64,000 nucleotides of DNA. It comes from Camelus bactrianus (taxonomy: Eukaryota; Chordata; Mammalia; Artiodactyla; Camelidae). The notes under the pieces were generated by a model. It had not been told where the DNA came from. It worked only from the letters and a program-made list of their open reading frames with translations, and did not search any database. Below are positions 33,188-43,951 of the stretch, piece by piece. The position numbers were made by a program, and so were the translations under genes. Position 1 is the first letter of the stretch. Every line of letters begins with the position of its first letter. Location of the stretch: assembly GCF_048773025.1 (NCBI RefSeq), contig NC_133557.1, positions 11,238,001 to 11,302,000 of the forward strand, written 5' to 3'.

Positions 33188-33194
33188 TATAAAA
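33188..33194 (+). promoter_or_regulatory. BPIFA1: TATA box of BPIFA1
   Basis: TATAAAA at 33188-33194, about 80 bp before a good splice donor at 33274. It sets transcription start near 33218-33222, giving a short non-coding first exon, as in human BPIFA1. Confidence 0.75.
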
Positions 33195-33217
33195 GAGGCT
33201 GCCTCCTCGGCCAAAGC

Positions 33218-33273
33218 AAGCAGGAGAGGGAAGAGGAGACTGGGACAGCCACCGGGACCTCCGAGAAGCCCAG
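33218..33273 (+). other. BPIFA1: BPIFA1 non-coding exon 1 (5' UTR)
   Basis: Predicted from the TATA box and the donor CCCAG/GTTAGA at 33273/33274. The end 'ctccgagaagcccag' resembles the human BPIFA1 5' UTR, which continues in the next exon with the sequence before ATG here ('ataccaagagagaaa', from 34776). The exact start is inferred. Confidence 0.65.
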
Positions 33274-34094
33274 GTTAGACCTGCCCATTCTACCCCGGCT
33301 CCGAGCAGCAGAGGTGCCGCCTCCTCGCTGTGGGGTAGCACTGGCTGACCGCGTTTAGCATCACTCTTTGGGGGTCTTTCAAGAGAAACAGGACTGGCCA
33401 TTTTGGGGAGATGGGGGTGGCCCTTCTTCACTCTGCTTCCCTAAGAGACCAGTAACATCGACGTAGAAGTGTTTGGCAGCAGGCTGTTTGAAGGTGCTGG
33501 GGAGCAGGTAGCTGTAGGCGCACTGCTGAATTCCACATTAGCGTTCTCTCGTGGGCCCGCTCCTCAGGCCCTAAATCCAAATCTCTATGGCAAGAGTCTT
33601 AACTTGAGGCTGTCATTGTGGATTCAGACCATTAGCTACAAACCTAAAATCTACCCAATTTTGTACATTTTTCTGAGACCAACAATCCTTAGCTTCCATT
33701 GGCTAAAAGATCTCTTGCCCAAAAGAGATTCAGAGGCCACAAGCCAAGTTTACCTCCCCAGGGAGGCCACAATTGGCTCTTCAGAACAAAAAGCCCTTCT
33801 GATTTCAGCGAGCCACAGCAATGATAGCACTTTGGTCAAATCAGCCAATTGATGGAATTTTGTCCAAAGCAGCCAAGTGTCTCCAAAGTGTGGAAACTAG
33901 CTCCAGCTTTGGACATGTTTTCTGGCTTCCAAATAGACCCTTGAGAGAGCTGGTGGGCTGGGAAGGGACTGGTGCACAAGGCAAGCAGATGTCAGGGGCT
34001 GTCCCACAAGTTCCTCTAGGTCATCTTGAGGGAGAAAAGAAAGTCATGGAAAAGATAGTGTGTATGTTTTGGGGTAGGGGTCGGGGGTAGGAGG

Positions 34095-34235
34095 GAGACC
34101 TACCTCCAACCACAGCTCTACCATCAGTTTGCTGTGTGGTGTTGGGAAAGTCACTACCCCTCTCTGGTCCTCTGGTTCTCCTTGTGCAATGAGGACTTTG
34201 GATGGTCCCAGTATTTCCAAACAGTCGTCTGGATG
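34095..34235 (+). repeat. MIR SINE
   Basis: 'gtttgctgtgtggtgttgggaaagtcactacccctctctggtcctctggttctccttgtgcaatgagg', in BPIFA1 intron 1. Confidence 0.65.
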
Positions 34236-34454
34236 AGATGGTAGCTACAACCATGCCACCTTTGATATTCTCATGACTTGCAAGGGCTTCCACAAACCCT
34301 CACAGGCTACACACAGACCAAAAGACTTAGCAAGGATGGTGGCAAAGCAGTCCAGTTCCTCGGCCACTAGCATGTTTAAGCCTTTTAATTTGCTTTGCCT
34401 GATTCAAGCCATTGTGAGCAAGGCCAGTTGGAGAGGAAATCTGATGGTCACTTA

Positions 34455-34690
34455 AACAGAGGCTTCTGGGTCAGAGAGATCTGGCTTCAACTTCTATCCC
34501 CATTGTGTACTTGTGACCTTGGGGAGACTTACCTAAACTCACTAGGCCCTCATTTCCTCACCGGTGCAATGCAGGTGATGAGGGCCCACCTCTGAGGGTA
34601 AAGATGGAATCGGTCACTGAGCGTGGAGCGCTCTGCCTGGCTCCTGGCACTGAGGAAACGCTGAGTGGTGTCAGCTGTTGATATTCACTC
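34455..34690 (+). repeat. MIR SINE
   Basis: 'ggcttctgggtcagagagatctggcttcaac', 'gtacttgtgaccttggggagacttacctaaactcactagg', in the same intron and close to the coding exon. Confidence 0.65.
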
Positions 34691-34790
34691 CCTGGTGTGC
34701 TGGGGATGGGGGTAGGCGGTGGATGAATTCCTCTCTGGTCCCCATGCCACGTTGGACCTGTCATCCTGTCCATAGATACCAAGAGAGAAA

Positions 34791-37700
34791 ATGTTTCAAA
34801 TTGCGGGCCTCATTGTCTTCTGTGGGCTACTGGCCCAGACCACGGTGCAGTCGGCCCCGGACGAGAACGTGCCCGTGGATCTGACTTCGACTCTTTTAGA
34901 TCTTCCTGCAAGTTTGATTAGTGGTAAGTGAGGGTCTGTGACAACTCTTTCAGGTGTGTATATGTGTGCATGTGTGTGTGTGTGTGTGTGTCCAACTATC
35001 CAGTGGTTGGGAAGAGGGGGGCAAAAGGGGAGAGGACTGAGGACTCGTAATTGTCATATCTGACCCCCAAGGACCCCATCTCCATTTCCAGCTCTCAGCG
35101 ACAACTTGCTCTCTGGGGGTCTGTTGAACAGTCTCCAAACGCTTCCGCTCTTGGACATCCTGAAGTCTGGAGAGAATGCTCCCAGTGGCCTGTTGGGGGG
35201 CCTGCTTAGGAAAGCGAATTCAGTGACCTCTCTCTTGAACAATATCATTGAGTGAGTAGCCCTAAAATAGGGCCTGGGACCCCCCCGCCAGAGAACCCCC
35301 ATTGGAGATGTGACGGCCCCAGGCAGTGGCCCTGAAGGAGGGAGGGTGGTGGTCTGAACATGAGGCCAGGACTCAGTCTGAGACCCTTCTCACAGTCTAG
35401 CAGGGAACACCAGCCCTCTTTGAAACAGCAATTGTCCCCAGTCCTGAGTCCCCAGCATCATCTGTAATCCTCACTCTAACCCTCTGAGGTCAATTTAATA
35501 ATCCCCAGTTTACAGATAGAAAAACCAAGGCCCAGAAAGGTGCCTGTGCTCACACCACTAGAATGAGGAGATCTCCCTCTAATTTACTTTAGTCCAAAGC
35601 CAAGGCCTTTTCCTCTGCACCATGATAATTTTGTTCTCCTTACCTGTGAAATCCCTTAGAACACGGTGGCCTTTGATGTAAGCAAGAAAGTGTAAGATGC
35701 TCTCCTCAATTACATCATCATGTGATGTCCATGGAACAATCTATCCAATATGAACAATCCAGGAGCCACCTAAGAGCTCTCTAAGCAAGGAGCAATGATG
35801 AAAGGGCTTGATGCCAATGAGCAGGCAAAGTCTGGGTCCTTCATGGGCTTGATAAAAGCCACTTTCCAAATTCCTACCCACTCAGGTGTTTGTCCCTAAC
35901 TCAAAGACAGACAAATAGCCTTGAGTTTGATGTTTCTATTAACCATGTCCCTGCTGGATGACCAGGGACAAGGTACTCAGTCTCCCTGGGCTTGGTTTCT
36001 CCACGTGCAAAATGAAGATTATAGTACCCACAGAGAAAAATTATTGGGAGGACTGAAGAGGGTGTAAATCGCTTGGCACAGTGGTTAGCTCAGAGAAAAG
36101 AGGCTTACTCCCATCCTCTCTCCACTCCCCCCTACTTCCTGCTCCTTGATCTCCATGATAAACATTGTTAATTGAGCTGCCATTGAAGGAGGGGCAGAAT
36201 AAGTGATTCCTACCCACAAGTGTTTGTGAAGGACTTACTCCAGTTGCCCATACATCATCCTCTCATCCACTTACCCACCCATACACCCATTTGTCCATCC
36301 TCCCTTCCATCTAATCACTTTACTTACACACATCCACCCACATACCCATCTACCTACCTGTTCATCAGTCCACAAAGTCAACCAATATGGAGTAGCCCTT
36401 TTCTTTGTAAGGCTCTGAGCTGGCACACGGGCTGCAAATATAATCCAGACCCAGTCTCTATCCTGGAATACCTCATAGACTTGCGGTGAGGAGATGGCCA
36501 TGTGTGTGTCAGGATCAGACCCAGGGCAGAGCTAGGGAACATCTGATGTGGGACTCAAAACCCATGTGTCTTGTGCTGCAAGACTCCCCTCCTGTCTCCT
36601 CCATCCCACCTCTCAACCGAGAGCTCCACCTCTCGGATGGGTAAGATTGGGTTAAATGTGCTTTCTAGGTTTAGGGCTGGAGAATTGAATGTTTCCCCTC
36701 CAATGTTTCTCCCTGGGCAGTTTGAAGATTACTAATCCCCAGCTGCTGGAACTTGGCCTTGTGCAGAACCCTGATGACCGTCGTCTCTATGTCACCGTCC
36801 CCCTGAGCCTGGTCATCAATGTGAAAACGTGAGTGGGCCCCAAGGGGGCATGGAAGGATGGCTCACCAAAGGAGACCCTGATGACCATGGGTAGCCAAAA
36901 AAGGGTGTTGGAGTCTACATAACAGACTGATTCTTCAACTTTGGTTCATTTGTTGCCACATTGAGTGACCTTGGGTCACTTGGGAAATTCATTCAACCTC
37001 TTTGAGCCTTGGTTTCCCCTACTGGAAAATGAGATGAGTACAGCCGTGGGCAAGATGGAGTGAGGCGAGGCTGGCATTCCTGTCAAGGAGAAAAGCCTCT
37101 TCTGCCTTGGGATGTGGTTGGAACAGATGCAACAGACGATCTCGTCTGCAGGCCCCCGGTCGGAAGTCTGTTAAAGCTGAAGGTGAAGCTAAACATCACT
37201 GCAGAGGTCAAAGCTGTGGAAGATGACCACGAGAATGTCTACCTGGTCCTTGGCGACTGCACTCACTCCCCCGGCAGCCTGAAAATCTCCCTGCTTGATG
37301 GGTGAGGCCAGAGGGGTGGCTGCTCCTGCCCAGAGACAATAGGATGGGATGATGGATGGATGGTTGGGAAGATGGAAGAATGGGAGAATGGATGAGTGGA
37401 GGATGGAAGGGAGAGAAGACGGATAGAGGGATGGATGGGTGGATGGCTGGATGAATGAATAGGTAAATGGTCACTTACCCCTTCTTAGGCTAGGCTGACC
37501 AGTTTTATGCTGGATTAAGCAAGGAGAATCTGTGTTCAAGCCCCATCTTCCAGTGGGGAATGGGGAGAGGTGGAGAGCTTCCTGAGTGAACCTGGGCAGT
37601 GCTTCCCCAGCTTGAGTCTCAACTTACTCAGATAACTGTAATATGGAGCTGCATGGAGTTCTTGATGGAATCCCCGAAGATAATAGTTGTGAATGTGCTT

Positions 37701-39311
37701 TGTCCCAAGAAGGGGTAGAATAGCTATGGAACCTGCCTGAGTTACTTACTTCAGTTACTGTAGCAAGGGAGACAAAGGCCTGAATTTAGGAGTTTTCTCC
37801 GTCATGGCTAATATTTAGTGAACACGTAGATCGTGCATCACACTTATCGTCTCACTGAAGCCTCATGATAATGACATACTAAGTACTGTTCACTCATTTA
37901 TGGATTCCACAAAGTCTTACTGAACAAAGTCTACTGTGTGCTGGCACTTTGTGTTTATTCTCTATGTACCTGGTGAATGTACTGCTGTCGGGGGTCACTC
38001 CCTTTGCATGGGCCCCTTGCCTGCCTGCATGTTGGTGTGGATGGACGAGACCCCGTTCCTGTAACTCCGTGCTGAGACTGCAGTGGGCACAGTGACCCCT
38101 CTGAAGGCTTCTCCTTACCAAGCCCAGGCCTCTGCACTGCCCGTGGCTTTTCTCTTGCAGATCTGGCTCCCTCCCTGCTCAAAGCCTTCTTGACAGCATC
38201 ACCAGGATCCTGGATAAATCCCTTCCTGAGCTGGTGCAGGGCAAAGTAAGTAGGGTAAAAATGGAGGCTCCTTATCCTTGGCTGAAAGTGGCCCCTGGGA
38301 TTAGCTTCTCTGAGCCCTTCGGCTGGATAAATAAATTCCATCTATTGGTCTATCTGTCCATTGATCCATCTGTCCATGTTTCTTCTTTCCATCCTTCAAA
38401 ATGCATTGACTGGTTTCTGCTCTGGGCCAGGCCCTGTGTGTGTCCACACTACAGCTGAAACAGATTGGCTCCTGCCCCGGGAAGCTCCCAGCCCACCCCG
38501 CCATGGCTGCAGACAAGTGCTCACCTAGCCTATGCTTGGGTGCCTCCTACAACCAGATACTCACCACTCCCAGAGCAGTTCACCCGGTTCAGAAACATGT
38601 CAGATCACAGAATGAACAACAGCCCCCTGTGTGATCGGGCACCCCACACATGTGCCTTCAGTTTCTTCTTCTGCCCAGTATGGAAGTGTGAGCGCTCATC
38701 TGTGGGCTTGTTTAGAAGCAAACACTCTCAGACACAGAAAAATGACAGAAAATATCCCCAGAATATCAACCTTGGGGTCTCCCTAAGGTGCCACTTGGCC
38801 TAACTCCCCTCTCTACCTCGGGACAGGTCTGCCCTCTGGTCAATGAGGCTCTCAGCCACTTGGACGTCTCCTTGGTGCAGTCCCTTGTCGGTAAGGTCCC
38901 ACTCCCAAGCCCTCCCTCCCCTCTGCAGGGGCAGTGATGTCCCCCAAGGAGCCCTGTCCTGCATATTGTAGGACAGCTGGGTCCCTCCAGCCTCAAACTC
39001 TCTCCATTCCAAGTCTCTTTTTTGCCTTGAATTATCCAGATACTATTGAGGCTTAGGCCCTGTCTCTCCCTGTCGTCCCTGACACTGAGAATTGGGCTGG
39101 CTGGTGGGAGACATGTGGCCTCTCCAAGACCATTCTGAGCTTGACTGCATCTCAGAGTCCCCGTTCCCTGGCCCCAGGCCTCCAGGGGAACATGGAGGTC
39201 CCTGGACTCCTTCACACTGAGACCATCACTCTCAACTGTGGTTGCCTGTTTTTTTTTTTTTTCCACTTTCCAGATGAGCTGATCTCCGGCCAACTTGTCA
39301 TCAAGGTCTAA
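34791..39311 (+). CDS. BPIFA1: BPIFA1 (SPLUNC1/PLUNC), secreted airway BPI-fold protein (complete)
   Basis: Coding exons 34791-34923, 35092-35251, 36721-36828, 37152-37301, 38161-38245, 38827-38890 and 39274-39311 join to 738 nt, 245 residues, stop TAA. Introns are all GT-AG, phases 1,2,2,2,0,1. Matches to human BPIFA1 (256 aa) include [67 protein letters not shown] and the end LVIKV. Residues 1-20 are the signal peptide. Cys170 and Cys214 form the family disulfide pair. A sequon NIT is at 148-150, where human has DIT. The stretch after the signal peptide is about 10 residues shorter than human and differs in the region that in human inhibits the sodium channel ENaC. The human protein is made in upper airway and nasal glands and has surfactant, anti-biofilm and bactericidal roles. 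The TATA promoter and 3' UTR exon are both visible. Confidence 0.96.
34960..34991 (+). repeat. (GT)n microsatellite
   Basis: A TG/GT run of about 30 bases, 40 bp after BPIFA1 coding exon 1. Confidence 0.85.
35930..36110 (+). repeat. MIR SINE
   Basis: 'ctgctggatgaccagggacaaggtactcagtctccctgggcttggtttctccacgtgcaaaatgaag', in BPIFA1 intron 3. A second, antisense MIR lies at about 35440-35620 ('cccagtttacagatagaaaaaccaaggcccagaaaggtg'). Confidence 0.65.
36246..36375 (+). repeat. CCAT/CCAC-rich tetranucleotide tract
   Basis: Imperfect CATCC/CCAC/CATAC units on the + strand, in the intron before coding exon 3 of BPIFA1. It is complementary in composition to the GGAT tract at 37335-37470. Confidence 0.7.
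36935..37060 (+). repeat. MIR SINE fragment
   Basis: 'gagtgaccttgggtcacttgggaaattcattcaacctctttgagccttggtttcccctactggaaaatgag', between BPIFA1 coding exons 3 and 4. Confidence 0.65.
37335..37470 (+). repeat. (GGAT)n-like tract
   Basis: Imperfect GATGGATGG/GGAAGAT units, starting 35 bp after coding exon 4 of BPIFA1. Purine-rich on the + strand. Confidence 0.8.
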
Positions 39312-39346
39312 GCCTTCTGGGAAAAGGCCTGGCCTCTGCTGAGCTG
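39312..39346 (+). other. BPIFA1: BPIFA1 3' UTR, end of exon 8
   Basis: After the TAA at 39309-39311 the exon runs to a donor GAGCTG/GTGAGG at 39346/39347. This leaves a short UTR piece before the last intron. Confidence 0.65.
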
Positions 39347-39541
39347 GTGAGGCTGCTCCCCACTCCCCAGGATTCAGGGGGCTGGCTGTTCTTCTAGTAG
39401 GGGCAGCAGGGGGGTTTGGGACAGTACATCCAAAGAGAGGGACCAACAGCCATGTAGACACACACAGAGGGGCACAGAGAAGCCCCCAGAAATGCTGACA
39501 GAGGTGGAGAGACAGAGGTGGCACCACAACACAGCTACAAA

Positions 39542-39705
39542 GAGAAACACACACACACACACACACCAGCCCACACACTCACAACACACACACACACACT
39601 CCAGCCCACACACTCACATCAACACACACACACACACATATGCAAACTCACCACACACAAGTACATGTGGACACACAGACACACACTCACTCAAACATAC
39701 ACACA
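39542..39705 (+). repeat. CA-rich microsatellite cluster
   Basis: Several (CA)n runs separated by 'cagcccacacactcaca'-type spacers. It lies in the 3' UTR intron of BPIFA1, between the stop codon and the poly(A) exon. Confidence 0.9.
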
Positions 39706-39871
39706 AGGAGCCCCCTGACCCTGGGCCTGGGCTCCGCTTGTGGCTGAAAAAAGACACCTCAGGCCCAGGGTCTCAGCCTCCTCCCAACCCTGGAGTCAGG
39801 TTTGATGATGGGTCAATACCAACAAGAGTCAGTGACCTTGACTCTCCATTCCACTTGGGGTCTTCTCCCAG

Positions 39872-40070
39872 CAGAAACATTTCCTGCAGCTTGATCCACT
39901 GCTAGGCTCCCGAGGGCTCACAGCAGGCTGGCCCAAGTCCCAGACAACGACACGGCCACGTTTGGAGACCAGAGCAGCCTTCTCCCCAAGGAAACAGCTC
40001 TCCCTGCTTTCCCACCACGCATGTGTTCCTTTCCACGTTCCTTGCAAAATAAAATTGCTTTCTCTGTATG
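39872..40070 (+). terminator. BPIFA1: BPIFA1 last (3' UTR) exon with poly(A) signal
   Basis: Acceptor 'tcttctcccag' ends at 39871. The exon is non-coding and carries AATAAA at 40048-40053. Cleavage is expected near 40065-40075. The same arrangement of a separate 3' UTR exon is known for human BPIFA1. Confidence 0.75.
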
Positions 40071-40954
40071 AGGAGCCTCGTCACTCCTCACCATCACTTG
40101 AGGGCTCAGAGGCTGGAAAGAGGCCTGGTCTGGGGGGGTGGAGCCGTGGACCAGAGTTTGGACCTTACACTGGAGATCTTACTGGCCTTAAGCAGAACAG
40201 GAAGGTGTTCGGATGAGTGTGGATTTCAGAGTGACTGCTCTGTGGTCCTTAGGATGGGTGGACAGGCCTTTGGGTAGACATAACTCTCCAGGCAGAGATG
40301 ATGACATGCCAGGTTACCACACAAGATGTGAAAATGGCAGAACAGAGAGGTGTTCAGGAGGTGGACTTACAAGGGTGTAGGTGAGTGAGCAGTGAGGCTC
40401 CCTCCCATGCCTCAGGTGAGGGATCCCAAAGGTAACTGTAAATGTGGGAGATGAGTTGATTCTGGCAGGAAGGTTATCCTTTAGCTGTGGCCACACTGCC
40501 TGGAAGTGCCTGGGAGACCCCAAGGGAGAAGTCCAGGAAGCCAATGGGTACAAGCCATCCACCAGTCCTCTTCTGCATTGGTGCATCCAGTCACACTGGC
40601 CTCTTCTCTGTTCTCTCAGCAAGAGGGTGACAAAGATGGCAAGGAAGAAGTGTAGGAGGAAGGACAAACTGGTCCAAAGTGTTCATTGCTGAAAGACTTG
40701 GGAAAGATAAGCACAGGAACGGGTCATTGGAGTTGCAGGTGAAAAGATGATTGACGCCCTGGGTAAGAGTGATATTTTTAGAGGAAGTAGCCTGACTTTA
40801 AAGGAACGGAGAAGACAAGGGATGTGAGGAAGTTGAGACTGAATGCAGATAAGATTTATGAAAAAAATGGACGCAAGAAGGAAGAACAGAGCAAACCAGA
40901 TTGGGGAAGTTTGTCCCCCAAATAAAAAATAAATATGCTATCATTGTTTGAGGT

Positions 40955-41075
40955 CCTTAGAGGACCTTTCAGCTTTCAGCCCAATCCTTTCACTGCACAG
41001 ATGAGGCCTTGGGTTGTATGTGAATGACGTGCACAAGGTCACAGAGAACAAAAAGGCAAATTAAGGACTGACACA
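40955..41075 (-). repeat. MIR SINE, antisense
   Basis: 'cactgcacagatgaggccttgggttg' and 'cacaaggtcacagagaac'. Short and diverged. The surrounding 40080-42275 shows no gene that I recognise. Confidence 0.45.
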
Positions 41076-42278
41076 TCATAGACTTCACAGAAAACCTGTC
41101 CCTTGCTCTTTGGGAGAGCCCCCGGCCTTGTGGGAATGAGCAGATTCAGAACTGCAAGAAGTTTACACAAAATTACCTTTCACATAGGGAACAGTATGAG
41201 TCTTCTGGTGAGGATTTAAGGGGGGAGGCATCTTCCACACTCACAGAAGTAGAAGATCTTTGAACCCAGGGTGAGTAGTTAAGATCTGTAAGCAGCTGAA
41301 TGATTGTTGTGACCATCTAGTCAATGACCTGAAGTACAGAAAGACCTTTCAGACTGGAAACCAGCAACCAGAACCTGATGGGGCTTGGAGAGAACCCAGG
41401 CACCAGTTATTTACCTTCCTGTCCCTTCTGGGCAGACATTAGGTCAGGACTGAGAATCCCCCGTGACGGAGGCCCCAAGAATCACGGTGGATAGGGACAG
41501 GCATGCCCATATGGTCCTGCTGCCCTCTGACCACGGCACCAAACTGCACTCCCGCCTAGATATACACACACTGCCCATCTCTGGATCCAATGTTCCCACT
41601 GCCCCCCAGACTTCTTTCTAAAGCCCACAGATGTGTCCTTCCCTCCCCGAACAATTTCAATTCCTAATTAACTATTCTAAGATTCCCCTGGATACAAAAT
41701 AATCTGCCAAGTGCCTAGGTTAATCAGAACACATTTATGACTTTTAATAGCGACATTTTCACATTTCAAAAACTCTCCAGAAGGATGTCAGTGGCAATGG
41801 CAGATTAAAGGCCTCCAACAATTCTTTCCTATATGAAAACGGTCAGAAAGTGGGCAAAAATTGTCAGAACCAATTTTTTCAGAACTCTTGAAATTCTCCA
41901 GACTTGGAATAATCTGGGATGGCGAGGCAGCCATTCAATAAAAATTGATGAATCTTGGTCAGAACAACAAGCTTTGTGGCATTTTAGCTTACCTATCTCC
42001 CATGCTCTAGCTCCACAGTAGATTTGAAAGCCAAAAGTCCACACTCTTGGTGAAAACCGGTAGCCTGGCAGGCACGGAGGCAAGCAGAAGGTGGTTGATT
42101 TGAACAACTTCAAAGCCACCTTCCCAGAGAACTGTCATTAGTTGACTGTCCCTGGAAGACCCCATTCTCCAGGCTGTCTTTACTTGACCTGACTCAGAGT
42201 TCACACAGTCAGCATGAATAGTCTTCTCCCCAAGGACATTTGTCAAAATGGTACACAGACCTTAAGATCGGGTCCCCA

Positions 42279-43023
42279 GAGAACCCTCCTACACTGCTGG
42301 TGGGAATGCAGTTTGGTGCAGCCACTGTGGAAAACAGTATGGAGATTCCTCAAAAGACTAGGAATAGACTTACCATATGACCCAGGAATCCCACTCCTGG
42401 GATTATATCCAGAAGGAACCCTACTTCAGGATGACATCTGCACCCCAATTTTCACAGCAGCACTATTTACAATAGCCAAGACATGGAGACAGCCTAAATG
42501 TCCATAAACAGAGGACTGGATAAAGAAGAGGTGGTATATTTATACAATGGAATACTCTTCAGCCATAAAAACCGACAACGTAACACCATTTGCAGCAACA
42601 TGGATGTTGCTGGAGAATGTCATTCTAAGTGAAGTAAGCCCGAAAGAGAAAGAAAAATACCATATGAGATTGCTCATATGTGGAATCTAAAAAACAAAAA
42701 CAAAAACAAAAACAAAAAACAAAGCATAAATAAAAAACAGAAACAGACTCATAGACATAGAATACAAACTTGTGGTTGCCAAGGGGGTGGGGGGGGGTGG
42801 GAAGGGACAGACTGGGATTTCAAAATGTAGAATAGATAAATAAGATTATACTGTATAGCACAGGGAAATATACACAAGATCTTATGGTAGCTCACAGAGA
42901 AAAAAATGTGATAATGCATATATATATGTTCATGTATAACTGAAAAATTGTGCTGTACACTGGAATCTGACACAACATTGTAAAATGATTATAAATCAAT
43001 AAAAAATGTTAAAAAAAAAAAAA
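42279..43023 (+). mobile_element. L1 LINE 3' end with poly(A), sense, 5'-truncated
   Basis: Opens within the end of ORF2 ('aaccctcctacactgctggtggg', encoding [20 protein letters not shown]). It runs through 'caatagccaagacatgg' and 'gactggataaagaagagg', a CAAAAA-repeat stretch, a G-rich run at about 42782-42805 and 'taaatcaataaaaaatg', ending in A13 at 43011-43023. About 745 bp. It is relatively young compared with the L1M copies. Confidence 0.9.
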
Positions 43024-43096
43024 GACTGGGTGCCCAAAAGTCTTTAACTCTCAAGTTAGTCCACATTCAGTCTTCAGCAATTTGTCATAATTGCCA

Positions 43097-43500
43097 TTTT
43101 TTAGTTGAAGTATAGTCAATTTACAATGTTGTATTAATTTCTGGTGTACAGCACAGTGATTCAGTTATACATATATATATTCTTTTTTATATTCTTTTTC
43201 ATTATAGGTTACTACAAGATATTGAATATGGTTCCCTGTGCTACACAGTAGAACCTTGTTGTTTATCTATTTCACGTATAGTAGTTAGTATCTGCAAATC
43301 CCAAACTTCCAATTTATCCCTCCCCCCACTTCCCCCTGGTAACCATAAGTGTGTTTTCTATGTCTGTGAGGCTGTTTCTGTTTTGTAAATAAGTTCGCAT
43401 GGATGGACCTAGAAATTATCATACTGTTAAGTAAGCCAGAAAGAGAAAGACAAATACCACAGCATCATTTATAGGTGGAATCTAAAAAAATGACACAAAA
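43097..43500 (-). mobile_element. Twin-primed (5'-inverted) L1 copy
   Basis: Positions 43097-43396 are L1 3' UTR in antisense, beginning with a T-run. At 43397 the orientation flips: 43397-43500 reads in sense ('catggatggacctagaaattatc', 'aagtaagccagaaagagaaag', 'tggaatctaaaa'). The flipped part ends where the antisense part would have continued, so the original L1 3' region is present in two oppositely oriented pieces. Confidence 0.8.
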
Positions 43501-43644
43501 TTACCTTTCAAATGTTCCTACCAGTTGGGAACAGCTTCTGCTTCAGGCTTTCATCCCTTGCTTTCACTTGGGACGAACATTGACACACATTCAGTCTTGC
43601 CCCTGCTCTCTGTCACAAAACAGTCAGAAGGGGTCCTCTCATGT

Positions 43645-43800
43645 TCATGTTTTAGTTACTGCTGCTGCGTAACATATCACCCCAAAATTGAGTGGCTTAA
43701 ACAATACTCATCTCATGGTGTTCCATGGTTTCTGTGGGTAAGAAATTCAAGAAGGCTTAGGGGAAAGTTCTGGTTCATAGTGATTGTGGCTGTACCTGTA
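43645..43800 (-). repeat. LTR-like interspersed repeat fragment
   Basis: 'ttttagttactgctgctgcgtaacatatcaccccaaaattgagtggcttaaac' and 'ggtttctgtgggtaagaaattcaag' share their wording with the start of the repeat at 46148. A MaLR-like LTR fossil; family uncertain. Confidence 0.45.
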
Positions 43801-43918
43801 ATTGATTATTTAATCCTCCACGCAGCCCTTTGAGGTAGGTACCGTTATTATTGGCCTCCCTTTGCAGAGACATAGAGAGGTTGAGTAAAATCCCTAAAGT
43901 CACCCAGCTGGGCGAGGT

Positions 43919-43951
43919 GGGGCTGGGGCAGGGGCAGGGGCAGGGGCAGGG
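43919..43951 (+). repeat. (GGGGCA)n tract, G-quadruplex-prone
   Basis: Five or six G4 runs separated by CA or CT within 33 bases. It sits at the end of a MIR antisense fragment (43800-43915, 'ttgcagagacatagagagg'). Confidence 0.7.

Noticed and set aside
38766-39578. 270-codon open frame on the minus strand
   Set aside because: It runs antisense across BPIFA1 exons 7 and 8 and into the CA repeat, which produces its VCVCVC stretches. A shadow of the real gene and of low-complexity DNA.
39542-39705. Regularly spaced short repeats resembling an array
   Set aside because: Simple CA microsatellites with drifted spacers, not a CRISPR array. The host is a mammal.
42282-42507. Open frame with [20 protein letters not shown]
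   Set aside because: This is the end of L1 ORF2, not a host gene. The same words appear on the minus strand at 53226-53519.
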